In this document: positions 16,404 to 25,485 of the stretch, one piece after another
Position numbering within the stretch: the first letter of the stretch is position 1
How the letters are laid out: each line of letters starts with the position of its first letter
Origin: Pelagibacter sp047722505
GTDB taxonomy: Bacteria > Pseudomonadota > Alphaproteobacteria > Pelagibacterales > Pelagibacteraceae
NCBI RefSeq assembly: GCF_047722505.1
Contig: NZ_CP159814.1
Span: 992,001 to 1,056,000, forward strand
Reading direction: 5' to 3'
DNA: 64,000 nucleotides
Made by a program: the position numbers and the translations under genes
The notes under the pieces: generated by a model
Seen by the model: the letters and a program-made list of their open reading frames with translations, nothing else
What the model was told of the DNA's origin: nothing
Database searches by the model: none

Positions 16404-17969
16404 TTATATTCCCTTCACTTTCTGAGTTTCATGCTCAATCGGAGCACTAGTTTTTTTTCTTTTAATAATCATCTTATTTAAAGCACTTAGATAAGCATTT
16501 GCTGAAGCTACTAGTGTATCAGTATCTGAAGTTTGTCCAACTGTAGTTTTTCCTTTTTCCTCAATTCGAACACTTACAGTGGCTTGTGCATCTGTCCCTT
16601 CTGTTACAGCATGTACTTGATATAATTGTAGTTTCACATCATGTGGATATAAAACTTTTATGCATTTAAATATTGCATCAACTGGCCCATCACCAGTTTC
16701 AGAAGTTTTTTTAACTTCTCCATAAACATCTAAGGTCATCTCTGCTCTTTGTGGCTCTCCTGTTCCGGCAAAAACTTTTAATGATTTTAGATTTATGACA
16801 CTTTTTTCTGAAATCATACTGTCATCAACTAAAGCTGCTATATCATCATCATAAACATGTTTTTTCTTATCTGCTAAAATTTTAAACTTTCCAAAAGCAG
16901 ATTGAATAATATCATCTGTAACATCCACATATCCAAGATCGTTTAGTTTCTCTTTAAATGCGTGTCGTCCAGAATGTTTTCCCATTACTAAAGAAGTTTT
17001 TTTAACACCCACACTTTCTGGTGTCATAATTTCATATGTCTCTCTATTTTTAAGCATTCCATCTTGATGAATACCAGCCTCATGAGCAAATGCATTTTTT
17101 CCGACAATTGCTTTATTAAATTGAACTGGGAAAGTTGCATTAGAAACTACCTTTGAAGCTTTACTTAATAATTCAGTATTAATGCCAGTTGTATAAGGCA
17201 TTAAATCATTTCTAGTTTTTATTGCCATTACAATTTCTTCTAGCGCAGCATTTCCTGCCCTTTCGCCAATTCCATTTATTGTACACTCAACTTGTCTAGC
17301 TCCAGCAGAAACTCCTGCTAAAGAATTTGCAACAGCTAATCCTAAATCATTATGACAATGAACTGATAAAATAGCTTTATCAATATTCGGTACTTTATTT
17401 TTTAATGTTGTAATAATTTTTGTAAATTCAGATGGAATCGTGTAACCGACTGTATCAGGAATATTTATTGTTTTTGCTCCACTCTTGATTGCCAACTCGA
17501 CTATTTTACACATAAAATCCATATCAGTTCTTGTTCCGTCTTCGCATGACCACTCAACATCATCTGTAAGATTTCTTGCGTAAGTGACACTTTCTTTAAT
17601 TGCATCTAATACTTGTTCTTGTGATTTATTTAACTTATGTTTCATATGAAGAGCACTTGTTGAAATAAAAGTGTGTATTCTAAACCTTGGTGCTGATTTT
17701 AAAGCTTCATGACATGCATCAATATCTTTTTTACTAGCTCTTGATAATCCACACGGAATTGAATTTTTTAAAATTTTACTTATAGCTGATACAGCTTCAA
17801 AATCTCCAGGGGATGCGATTGGGAATCCAGCTTCAATTATATCAATTCCTAGTTCATCAAAAATTCTAGAAATTTGAATTTTTTCTTCAAGACTCATAGA
17901 GGCTCCCGGTGATTGTTCACCGTCTCTCATTGTTGTATCAAATATAAAAATTTTATCTTTATCAATCAT
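16404..17969 (-). CDS. leuA: 2-isopropylmalate synthase
   Basis: 521 residues, long-form LeuA with catalytic TIM barrel and C-terminal regulatory domain. Seen: IFDTTMRDGEQSPGASM (active-site Arg-Asp and substrate loop), LSVHCHNDLGLAVANSLAG (metal-binding HxH), VECTINGIGERAGNAALEE and, in the second half, the leucine-binding LeuA_dimer region. It condenses acetyl-CoA and 2-oxoisovalerate, the first step of leucine synthesis. Together with ilvC/N/B at 22112-25466 it suggests complete branched-chain synthesis here. A hairpin at 17993-18013 stands in its leader. Confidence 0.97.
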   Translation of the reverse strand: MIDKDKIFIFDTTMRDGEQSPGASMSLEEKIQISRIFDELGIDIIEAGFPIASPGDFEAVSAISKILKNSIPCGLSRASKKDIDACHEALKSAPRFRIHTFISTSALHMKHKLNKSQEQVLDAIKESVTYARNLTDDVEWSCEDGTRTDMDFMCKIVELAIKSGAKTINIPDTVGYTIPSEFTKIITTLKNKVPNIDKAILSVHCHNDLGLAVANSLAGVSAGARQVECTINGIGERAGNAALEEIVMAIKTRNDLMPYTTGINTELLSKASKVVSNATFPVQFNKAIVGKNAFAHEAGIHQDGMLKNRETYEIMTPESVGVKKTSLVMGKHSGRHAFKEKLNDLGYVDVTDDIIQSAFGKFKILADKKKHVYDDDIAALVDDSMISEKSVINLKSLKVFAGTGEPQRAEMTLDVYGEVKKTSETGDGPVDAIFKCIKVLYPHDVKLQLYQVHAVTEGTDAQATVSVRIEEKGKTTVGQTSDTDTLVASANAYLSALNKMIIKRKKTSAPIEHETQKVKGI

Positions 17970-17992
17970 AAATAATTTTTAAAAAATATGAT

Positions 17993-18013
17993 ACAATCTA
18001 TAAGGGAGATTGT
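17993..18013 (-). terminator. Hairpin between the VTC gene and leuA
   Basis: ACAATCT (17993-17999) pairs with AGATTGT (18007-18013) around a seven-base loop. On the minus strand the stem is followed after five bases by a run of six T. It lies in the 83-base space after the VTC-domain gene and 24 bases before the leuA ATG. It may end the CotH/VTC operon or act as a leader element of leuA; the sequence alone does not decide. Confidence 0.45.
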
Positions 18014-18052
18014 AAATTATTATCGTATTTAACGGGGCAGTCTTAATTGGTT

Positions 18053-18727
18053 TTAAAAAATAAAGCTAGGGGTATCAACTGCTGAATTGATAAATTTTGA
18101 GTTTTTTGATAAACGCAAAGTCATATTCTTAAGATTTTCTCGAACATAGCTGTCTATATTTGTTGGGTATTTTATTTCTAGAATACATTTATATACGAAA
18201 TTCTTTATCATATTCAATTGACTAAAGTTTTTTAAATAAATACTCTGTAAGTTATAATCAACAGTAGCTCTCACTTTATTGTTGTTTGAAATAAAATATT
18301 GTCTATCATAGTTGGTAGTAAGAACTGGATAGATAATATTTTTAGAATTAACTATTTTATTAATTGTATCTTTTATAAATTCCAAGCCTTTTTTATCTAG
18401 AATAGATACTCCGTTTAATTGATCAACGTTGTAATTTGTTTTTTTTGTTACAGTGGCATCTTTATCTTTAATTTCTAACATTGGATTATCTAGTTTATGC
18501 TTTTCTCCATACCACCTAAGTCTAATCTTTTTTTTATTTCTTACTCCATCTAGATTTTCAAGAATTGAAGAAAAATTTTTATCATCAAAATATATAGAAT
18601 TTACTTTTCTAAGAGGAAAATGAGTTTTAAAAAATAAATTTGATCGGATTAAAGAGTTAATTAAAGTTAAATGATCGTTATTTCTATAAATCCACTTTCT
18701 CTCAAATCTATTTATTTTTTTTATCAT
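18053..18727 (-). CDS. VTC-domain (polyphosphate-polymerase-like) protein
   Basis: 224 residues. The pattern of the bacterial VTC domain is clear: NRFERKWIYRNN at the start, VNSIYFDDKNFSSILENLDG, KKIRLRWYGEKH with basic strand residues, MLEIKDKD and later CILEIKYP. The alternating Arg/Lys and Glu residues line a tunnel-shaped triphosphate-binding barrel in the family (CYTH-like). In yeast Vtc4 the domain makes polyphosphate from ATP; bacterial stand-alone copies have not been generally characterised. It lies three bases after a CotH-kinase gene and downstream of DUF4956, an association seen in many bacteria. Confidence 0.85.
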   Translation of the reverse strand: MIKKINRFERKWIYRNNDHLTLINSLIRSNLFFKTHFPLRKVNSIYFDDKNFSSILENLDGVRNKKKIRLRWYGEKHKLDNPMLEIKDKDATVTKKTNYNVDQLNGVSILDKKGLEFIKDTINKIVNSKNIIYPVLTTNYDRQYFISNNNKVRATVDYNLQSIYLKNFSQLNMIKNFVYKCILEIKYPTNIDSYVRENLKNMTLRLSKNSKFINSAVDTPSFIF

Positions 18728-18730
18728 TAT

Positions 18731-21337
18731 TTAATTTATCAAATGTAGTTCTTTATTGTTTATAATTGAAAGTATTTTTTTTGTACTAATATCTAAAATA
18801 TTATTATCTGCTACGATATTTGATTTTTTATCCTTAAGCCACTTAGTGTGAAAATTCTTAATATCATATTTTTTTACAATCAATGAACCATATCCATATT
18901 CTAATTTTTTTTGATATGCAGCAAAAGGTATCTTAACCCTATTAAAAATAATATCTTCTGAAAAAACTTTTGAACCATCTTTACTCACAATTCCAGCAAA
19001 TGAGTCATGAGCATTTATCTTTGAAATCTGAATGTTTGATTTTTCTCCTACGCTAATAACTTTATCATTTATGTTTGTAAATTTTATATCATAAACTGTG
19101 GCATCAGAACCTGAAAAGTCAATTCCATCATTCTTTATATTTTCAAAATTAGACAGCTCAATTTTGCCATTACTAAAATCTATGTCTACCGCATCTGAAT
19201 TTATATTTTTGAACTTAGTTTTACTTATATAAAAATTAGAATTGAATATATTTAACGCATCTTCAGAATATATATTTTCAAATTGTACATTTTCTATTTC
19301 AACTTTTGTTGAATGAAAATTCATAGCACCATAAATTAAAAACTCTGATGAAGAATTTTTTTGAAATCCAGTTAGATTTGAAAATTTTACATTTTGAATT
19401 ATTGATGTTTCATTGGTATCTGTAATTAATATACCTCCACCAAAGTTATTTAATTTACCACTAATTATTACTTTATCCTTTCCCTCTTTAATTATCCATG
19501 GTGAATTAGATATTATAAAAGAGTTATTTATCAGAATAATTTTTTGATTTGGCTTAATTAATACTTTAAAATTTTTTGGTATATATAAATCATTTTCGAT
19601 GACAACTTCGTCTTTAATTAAAAATAATTTATCATCTTTTTTGTAAAAATACTTTTCATATTTAAGAGCTTTAGCTTTTTTAAATTTCTTAGTATCATAA
19701 GTGGAATTTATATGATTAATTTTCTTTAAAATTGTTTTTTCATCAAAATTTTGTAGTAATTCTACATGTGTACAGTTTATTTTTTTACTTAATTGTGGAA
19801 CACTGATTATGGTGTCATCAAAATTTCCTAACTGTAAATTTATTGGTATTTCAATTGTATCCACACCATCGTTACAAATGAATTTGTTAACGAAGTTTTT
19901 GTTATAATTTTCAGAGTAGTCTTTAATTATAAACGTAGATTGGTTTTTTTGTAAAATTTGAAAACTTTCTTTCTTACTTAATTTATTTCTTATATTTTCT
20001 GCTTGATACTTAAAGTCTTTAATCGAAAAATAATATAAGCCCATGCCACTTGACTGGTCATGATACCAGAAAGAATCTGCATATATTTTAGAATTAATCT
20101 TATTAATTTTTTCGTTATTAGATAATAAGAATTTTTCAATAAATTTGTTTGAGCTGATTTCAGTCAACTTATCAAGATACATATTGTAAAAACCCTGACT
20201 CAATTTTTCACCATCAAAAAAATAATTTTTTAACCACCCTAGACCTATTTTTTCGTCTTGGGCATTTAGGTTATTTAAAAAATCAATTAATAATTTGTTA
20301 TCGTAATTAAAGTTAAATTTATGAAAATTTGGTTTAAATCTATGACCATCAAATGGTATAGGTTCGAACAAACCATTAATAGGATTATAATAAAATTTTA
20401 CACTTTTTAATAAAGCTCCATGCCATGTGCCAGTTAGATCTACAATCGCAAAATATGAAGCCCATTTTTCTAAATCAAAAACTTCCTCTGCTTTAATTTT
20501 ATTTTGAAAAAAATCTCTTAATTTTTGTGATGCACTTAATGCAATTGATTTATTTTCTAATTTTTCCCAGTATTTTTTATTATATATTTCTAACACTGGT
20601 TCAATATTTGTATAATTTAAATCTTCATTAATTCCAAAAATAGGGCCATTCCTTCTTTTGTTTCTTTCTATTAGTTCTTTTCCAAAACCTTCTTCTAAAA
20701 CATATAATCCTTTGTCCTCTCCATTAATACTTAAGTCTATGAATTCATAATTAATTTTTATTAAACCAAAATCTTCAGCTAATTCATGAAAAATCCACTC
20801 ATGAATATAATTTCTAATTATTGGTTTTTGTAATGAAAACTTTCTCATTCCAAACAAATATTGATCTTTTTTAAGTTCAATTTTATATGAAGTGTTATCT
20901 CTATCTTCATAATGTATTTTTCTATCTCCTTTAAGTCTTGCTTTTCCTCTATATTTGATTTGATTAACCACTAAATCTAAATTGATTTTTGGGATTAAAT
21001 CTCTTTGTGGCAGATCACCTTTTTTTAAACTTTCTTTCCTTATCTTTTCTAAAATAATTATGTCTTCAAATTTTATGTCTAGATTTATCTTTTCAAATTT
21101 AACAAAAATACTTTTTAAAGATGAGTACGCAATTTTGGGTAAATAAATATATTCATATCTTCCGTACCTTGAAATTTTGTCTAGTAATATAGATTTAGTT
21201 TTATTAAATGATAAGGATTTTATGATGATACCGAAGGATATTGATCCAACCACAAGTGTTAAAATAAAATAAAAAAGTAAAAATTTATTAATACTAAATT
21301 TGTTATTTTTATTTTTGGTTTTTTTTTTTAAAATCAT
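18731..21337 (-). CDS. CotH-kinase family protein with C-terminal beta-helix
   Basis: 868 residues. An N-terminal membrane anchor (FLLFYFILTLVVGSISFGIII) is followed by the CotH domain at about residues 90-400: YRGKARLKGDRKIHYED, SYKIELKK, FGMRKFSLQKP, NYIHEWIFHELAEDFGLIKINYEF, NGEDKGLYVLEEGF and, at the metal-binding end, PIPFDGHRFKPN. After about residue 600 come short repeats of the kind found in right-handed parallel beta-helices (IIQNVKFSNLTG, KVEIENVQFENIYSEDA, ISKTKFKNINSDAVDIDFS, IELSNFENIKNDGID). CotH domains are protein-kinase-like; the beta-helix suggests binding of a surface polymer. Middle gene of the DUF4956-CotH-VTC operon. An 11-A tract lies just after its start codon. Confidence 0.88.
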   Translation of the reverse strand: MILKKKTKNKNNKFSINKFLLFYFILTLVVGSISFGIIIKSLSFNKTKSILLDKISRYGRYEYIYLPKIAYSSLKSIFVKFEKINLDIKFEDIIILEKIRKESLKKGDLPQRDLIPKINLDLVVNQIKYRGKARLKGDRKIHYEDRDNTSYKIELKKDQYLFGMRKFSLQKPIIRNYIHEWIFHELAEDFGLIKINYEFIDLSINGEDKGLYVLEEGFGKELIERNKRRNGPIFGINEDLNYTNIEPVLEIYNKKYWEKLENKSIALSASQKLRDFFQNKIKAEEVFDLEKWASYFAIVDLTGTWHGALLKSVKFYYNPINGLFEPIPFDGHRFKPNFHKFNFNYDNKLLIDFLNNLNAQDEKIGLGWLKNYFFDGEKLSQGFYNMYLDKLTEISSNKFIEKFLLSNNEKINKINSKIYADSFWYHDQSSGMGLYYFSIKDFKYQAENIRNKLSKKESFQILQKNQSTFIIKDYSENYNKNFVNKFICNDGVDTIEIPINLQLGNFDDTIISVPQLSKKINCTHVELLQNFDEKTILKKINHINSTYDTKKFKKAKALKYEKYFYKKDDKLFLIKDEVVIENDLYIPKNFKVLIKPNQKIILINNSFIISNSPWIIKEGKDKVIISGKLNNFGGGILITDTNETSIIQNVKFSNLTGFQKNSSSEFLIYGAMNFHSTKVEIENVQFENIYSEDALNIFNSNFYISKTKFKNINSDAVDIDFSNGKIELSNFENIKNDGIDFSGSDATVYDIKFTNINDKVISVGEKSNIQISKINAHDSFAGIVSKDGSKVFSEDIIFNRVKIPFAAYQKKLEYGYGSLIVKKYDIKNFHTKWLKDKKSNIVADNNILDISTKKILSIINNKELHLIN

Positions 21338-21352
21338 AGTAATAAATTAAAA

Positions 21353-22045
21353 TCATAACGATAAATCACTATTGTTGGAAAGTATTACTTTTGAATTTTT
21401 ATATTCTTTTTTAATAACACCAGTAAGTTTAGTAAGTTCTTCAAATGTAGTAGGTCTTATATCTAAATTAACAGTTGTATTACTTTCACTTCTAGACATT
21501 GATATAAATTTTGATTCTAGTGAAATTTTATTAGCATCTTTAATGAGATTATTAATTTGTGTATCTGATATATTTTCTTCAATAATTATTCCCATATTAA
21601 TTATCTCTGTAGACGTATCTTTTTTATTATTTAGGTATTTTGAGTAAATAATAATTGTCAGTAATGCAAAAAATATTCCTATAGTAGTAACAATCAATTG
21701 GTTTGCACCACAGCCTAATCCAACTGCAATAATTAAGAATAAATAAACCAATTCCTCAGGTTCTTTTATTGCTGCTCTAAACCTAACGATCGACAAGGCT
21801 CCAACTAGTCCTAATGATAATGCAAGTGAACTCTTAACAATCATAATAACTATGCATGTTGCAACTCCTAAAACTACAAAATTTTTTGAAAATTCAATTC
21901 TATTAGATAGTGTTGAAGAAAAACGTATATAAAATAAATGAACAATAAAACTTAAGACTGCTGCACAAAACAAGCTTAATATAAAATTTGAAAGCTCAAT
22001 TTGCACATTTTGATTTAAAAAAAAATTAAGATCTTTTTTTTCCAT
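21353..22045 (-). CDS. DUF4956 membrane protein
   Basis: 230 residues. Three to four hydrophobic helices in the first 130 residues include the conserved DUF4956 segment SSLALSLGLVGALSIVRFRAAIKEPEELVYLFLIIAVGLGCGAN. The cytoplasmic C-terminal part (about 95 residues) is ferredoxin-like in pattern (TTVNLDIRPTTFEELTKLTG). The function of DUF4956 is unknown; the motif RFRAAIKEP is shared with MgtC-like and other small membrane proteins. First gene of the operon with CotH and VTC genes; 15 bases separate it from CotH. Confidence 0.87.
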   Translation of the reverse strand: MEKKDLNFFLNQNVQIELSNFILSLFCAAVLSFIVHLFYIRFSSTLSNRIEFSKNFVVLGVATCIVIMIVKSSLALSLGLVGALSIVRFRAAIKEPEELVYLFLIIAVGLGCGANQLIVTTIGIFFALLTIIIYSKYLNNKKDTSTEIINMGIIIEENISDTQINNLIKDANKISLESKFISMSRSESNTTVNLDIRPTTFEELTKLTGVIKKEYKNSKVILSNNSDLSL

Positions 22046-22055
22046 TAACTGTTTC

Positions 22056-22077
22056 TATCTTATTTTAATTTAAGATA
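22056..22077 (-). promoter_or_regulatory. AT-only inverted repeat before the DUF4956 gene
   Basis: TATCTTA at 22056-22062 is complementary to TAAGATA at 22071-22077 around an eight-base loop. It lies 10 bases upstream of the ATG at 22045. It may be an operator or a leader hairpin. There is no T run after it on the coding strand. Confidence 0.3.
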
Positions 22078-22088
22078 ACACAATATAT

Positions 22089-22113
22089 GACTTATATACT
22101 AAGTCTTTTTTTT
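22089..22113 (+). terminator. Terminator-like hairpin facing the plus strand at the end of ilvC
   Basis: GACTTA (22089-22094) pairs with TAAGTC (22100-22105) and is followed at once by eight T on the plus strand, the last of which belong to the ilvC stop codon. The shape is that of an intrinsic terminator for plus-strand RNA, although no plus-strand gene is near. On the minus strand, where ilvC is read, no T run follows the stem. Confidence 0.45.
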
Positions 22114-23131
22114 ACTTCTTATCACTATCTATTAATTTTTTCTTACCAATCCAAGGCATCATTGCTCTAAGTTCAGCACCAACTTTTTCAATTGGATGAT
22201 CTGCAAGATCTTTTCTCATTTTTAAAAAGTTCTTTTGACCACCTTCACATTCTTTCATCCAATCTTTTGTAAATTTACCAGATTGAATATCAGCCAAAAC
22301 CTCTTTCATTCTTTTTTTACTTTCACTATCTACAACTTTTTTACCAGATACATATTCGCCATATTCTGCTGTATTAGAGATAGAATAATTCATATTAGCA
22401 ATTCCACCTTCATAAATTAAATCTACTATTAATTTTACTTCATGTAGACATTCAAAGTATGCCATTTCAGGTTCGTATCCTGCTTCTGTTAGAGTTTCAA
22501 AGCCGTTTTTGATAAGCTCAACTAATCCACCACAAAGTACAGATTGCTCACCAAATAAATCAGTTTCACATTCGTCTTTAAATGTTGTTTCAATAATGCC
22601 CGACTTTCCACCACCTATTGCTGAAGCATATGATAATGCAAGATCTCTTGCTTTACCTGTTCCATCTTGATGAACAGCAAATAAACATGGCACTCCACCA
22701 CCTCTTTCGAATTCACTTCTAACTAGATGACCAGGTCCCTTTGGTGCAACCATAAATACATCTAAATCTTTTCTTGCTTCAATTAATTTATAATGAATAT
22801 TTAATCCATGAGCAAAAGCTATACTTGTTCCTGGTTTAATTCTTTGATCAATATGATTTTTATAAATAGCTGCTTGTAATTCATCTGGTGTAAGTATCAT
22901 TGCAACTTCTGCCCATTCTGCAGCATCAGATAAACCCATTACTTTTAAACCTTTTGATTCTGCTTTTGCTTTACTTGCAGATCCATCTCTAAGTGCTACT
23001 ACAACTTCTTTAGCCCCACTATCTTTTAAATTTAATGCGTGAGCATGTCCTTGGCTTCCATAGCCAAAAATTGCTATTTTTTTACTTTTGATTAAATCTA
23101 CATCTGCATCTTTTTCATAAAACATTTTCAT
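22112..23131 (-). CDS. ilvC: Ketol-acid reductoisomerase
   Basis: 339 residues, class I (short) type. NADPH-binding start IAIFGYGSQGHAHALNLKDSG, then MVAPKGPGHLVRSEFERG, the metal-binding KDECETDLFGEQSVLCGG and CLHEVKLIVDLIYEGGI are present. It isomerises and reduces acetohydroxy acids in isoleucine and valine synthesis. Last gene of the ilvB-ilvN-ilvC group, 19 bases after ilvN. Confidence 0.97.
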   Translation of the reverse strand: MKMFYEKDADVDLIKSKKIAIFGYGSQGHAHALNLKDSGAKEVVVALRDGSASKAKAESKGLKVMGLSDAAEWAEVAMILTPDELQAAIYKNHIDQRIKPGTSIAFAHGLNIHYKLIEARKDLDVFMVAPKGPGHLVRSEFERGGGVPCLFAVHQDGTGKARDLALSYASAIGGGKSGIIETTFKDECETDLFGEQSVLCGGLVELIKNGFETLTEAGYEPEMAYFECLHEVKLIVDLIYEGGIANMNYSISNTAEYGEYVSGKKVVDSESKKRMKEVLADIQSGKFTKDWMKECEGGQKNFLKMRKDLADHPIEKVGAELRAMMPWIGKKKLIDSDKK

Positions 23132-23150
23132 TTTTATTCTCCTTTATTTT

Positions 23151-23699
23151 TTAATTAAAAATCTCTGCACCTCTCGTCATTGCTACCGCTCCGGTTCTTG
23201 ACGCACTAACAAGATTAAATGGTTTTAAATCTTTTATCACTTTATCTATCTCTCTTTTTAATGCTGTTATTTGAATTACAGCAGATTTATGTGTCTGATC
23301 TAATATAACTGGATTATATTTTTTACAAGCATTTAAAGCCTTCTTAATTTTACTAGTATTTGCAACAACTTTTAATAAAGCCATCTCCTTAAATATAACT
23401 TTTTTATCCTCTCTTTTAAAATTTCCAACTTTATGAACTGGCACTAGCTTCTTTAATTGTAATACAATTTGTTCTATAACTTGTGGTGTCCCTGTTGTTA
23501 CAATTGTAATTCTAGAAAGATTATTTTTTTGATCTACTTCTGCTACGGCTAAAGACTCTATGTTGTAACCTCTTCCAGAAAATAGACCTACTACTCTTGA
23601 TAAAACACTTGCTTCGTTATCAACCCAAACAACAATTATATGGGTATCGATTTTACCTAACTTAGTAGGAGTACTGTATGCTGATTTTGATTTTACCAT
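23151..23699 (-). CDS. ilvN: Acetolactate synthase, regulatory subunit
   Basis: 182 residues. An N-terminal ACT domain starts HIIVVWVDNEASVLSRVVGLFSGRGYNIESLAVA, the valine-sensing fold of the small subunit, and is followed by the C-terminal ALS_ss domain (KEMALLKVVAN). It binds the catalytic subunit, raises its activity and gives feedback inhibition. Its ATG directly follows the ilvB stop. Confidence 0.96.
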   Translation of the reverse strand: MVKSKSAYSTPTKLGKIDTHIIVVWVDNEASVLSRVVGLFSGRGYNIESLAVAEVDQKNNLSRITIVTTGTPQVIEQIVLQLKKLVPVHKVGNFKREDKKVIFKEMALLKVVANTSKIKKALNACKKYNPVILDQTHKSAVIQITALKREIDKVIKDLKPFNLVSASRTGAVAMTRGAEIFN

Positions 23700-25466
23700 T
23701 TAAACTAAAGATTTTCCTTTACCTGTAATCTTATTCTCTTCCTGGTCCTTAGGTCCTAACAACATTTGATTATGTGGCTTTCCAGAGGGTATCATTGGAT
23801 AACAATTCTCAGCTTGATCTACATGACAATCAAAAATTACTGGTCTATCTATACTAATCATTTCTTCAATTTTTTCGTCTAATTCATCTGGATTTTCTGC
23901 TCTAATGCCCACACAACCATAAGCTTCGGCTAATTTTACAAAATCTGGTAATGCCTCTGAGTAACTTTCGGAGTAATTTTTTTCATGAAGAAGCTCCTGC
24001 CACTGTCTAACCATACCCATATATTGATTATTCAAAATGAATATCTTTATAGGCAAATTATACTGAACTGCAGTTGAAATTTCCTGCATAGTCATTAAAA
24101 TTGATGCTTCTCCAGCAATATCTACAACTAATTTTTTAGGATGAGCAACTTGCACACCTATTGCTGCTGGTAATCCATAACCCATAGTTCCAAGTCCTCC
24201 TGATGTCATCCATCTATTAGGCTTATTAAATTTATAATGTTGTGCTGCCCACATCTGATGTTGTCCAACTTCAGTAGTAATATATGTGTCCTGGTTTTTA
24301 GTTAATTCATAAAGTCTTTGAACTGCGTGTTGAGGTTTAATAATTTTATCACTATTTATAAAATTTAAGGATTGTTTTGTTCTCCATTTTTGAATTTGTC
24401 GCCACCATTTAGATATTTTTTGCTTGTTTGATTTTTCTAAATCTAAGTTTTTCTTTTTTAATGTTTTTGATATAGATTTAATTACATCACTCACATCACC
24501 GACAATAGCTAGATCAGCTTTTACGATTTTATTAATTGATGATGGGTCAATATCAATATGAACTTTTTTTGATTTTGGAGAAAATTCATCTATCTTTCCA
24601 GTAATACGATCGTCAAACCTTGCACCTATATTTATTAATAAATCACAATCATGCATTGCATTATTAGCTTCAAAAGTTCCATGCATACCAAGCATTCCTA
24701 AAAATTGATTATCATCTCCTGGATAAGCACCTAATCCTTGCAATGTTGATGTAATAGGAAATCCAGTTAAGGCCACTAGCTCTCTTAAAAGTTCACTTGC
24801 CTTTGGGCCTGAATTAATTACTCCACCTCCAGTATAAAAAACTGGTTTGGAGGCTTTTTTCATCAAGTCTACTAATTGGTCAATTTCTTTTTGGTTAAAT
24901 TTACTAAGAACTTTTCTATTTAATTTTTTTTCTTTTTTAGGTTTAACATATTTTGCTTTTGCAAACTGAATATCTTTTGGGATATCAACTAATACTGGTC
25001 CGGGTCTTCCTGTTGTTGCAACTTCAAATGCCTCATGCATTATTCTTGGAAGATCATTAATATCTTTAACTAACCAATTATGTTTTGTGCAAGGTCTAGT
25101 AATTCCTGTAGTATCACATTCCTGAAAAGCATCTGTTCCAATTAAATGTGTAGGTACCTGACCTGAAATACAAACTAGTGGAACTGAGTCCATATAAGCA
25201 TCTGTTAATGCTGTAACAACATTTGTTGCACCTGGTCCTGAAGTAACCAATACAACACCTGGTTTTCCAGTTGATCTCGCATAACCTTCTGCAGCATGTC
25301 CTGCTCCTTGCTCATGTCTAACTAATATATGTTTTATGGTTGGGTGATTTTTTAATTCATCATAGATAGGAAGAACTGCACCACCCGGATATCCAAAAAT
25401 ATGTTCAACTTTTTGGTCTTCAAGACACATGAATACAATTTCCGCTCCTGAATATAATTTTGGCAT
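23700..25466 (-). CDS. ilvB: Acetolactate synthase, catalytic subunit
   Basis: 588 residues in three thiamine-diphosphate domains. Seen: IFGYPGGAVLPIYDEL at the N-terminus with the catalytic Glu in LVRHEQGAGHAAEGYAR, a central FAD domain, and the TPP site with IAGEASILMTMQE and LNNQYMGMVRQWQE. The GEA in place of the usual GDG is common in alphaproteobacterial AHAS. It condenses pyruvate with pyruvate or 2-oxobutyrate. It lies 19 bases after miaA and heads the ilv genes. Confidence 0.97.
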   Translation of the reverse strand: MPKLYSGAEIVFMCLEDQKVEHIFGYPGGAVLPIYDELKNHPTIKHILVRHEQGAGHAAEGYARSTGKPGVVLVTSGPGATNVVTALTDAYMDSVPLVCISGQVPTHLIGTDAFQECDTTGITRPCTKHNWLVKDINDLPRIMHEAFEVATTGRPGPVLVDIPKDIQFAKAKYVKPKKEKKLNRKVLSKFNQKEIDQLVDLMKKASKPVFYTGGGVINSGPKASELLRELVALTGFPITSTLQGLGAYPGDDNQFLGMLGMHGTFEANNAMHDCDLLINIGARFDDRITGKIDEFSPKSKKVHIDIDPSSINKIVKADLAIVGDVSDVIKSISKTLKKKNLDLEKSNKQKISKWWRQIQKWRTKQSLNFINSDKIIKPQHAVQRLYELTKNQDTYITTEVGQHQMWAAQHYKFNKPNRWMTSGGLGTMGYGLPAAIGVQVAHPKKLVVDIAGEASILMTMQEISTAVQYNLPIKIFILNNQYMGMVRQWQELLHEKNYSESYSEALPDFVKLAEAYGCVGIRAENPDELDEKIEEMISIDRPVIFDCHVDQAENCYPMIPSGKPHNQMLLGPKDQEENKITGKGKSLV

Positions 25467-25485
25467 TCAGGCAATCTATCGGACT

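Noticed and set aside
20360..20375. GGTTCGAAC resembling a tRNA T arm
   Set aside because: Lies in the CotH coding sequence; no acceptor stem or anticodon arm can be formed around it.
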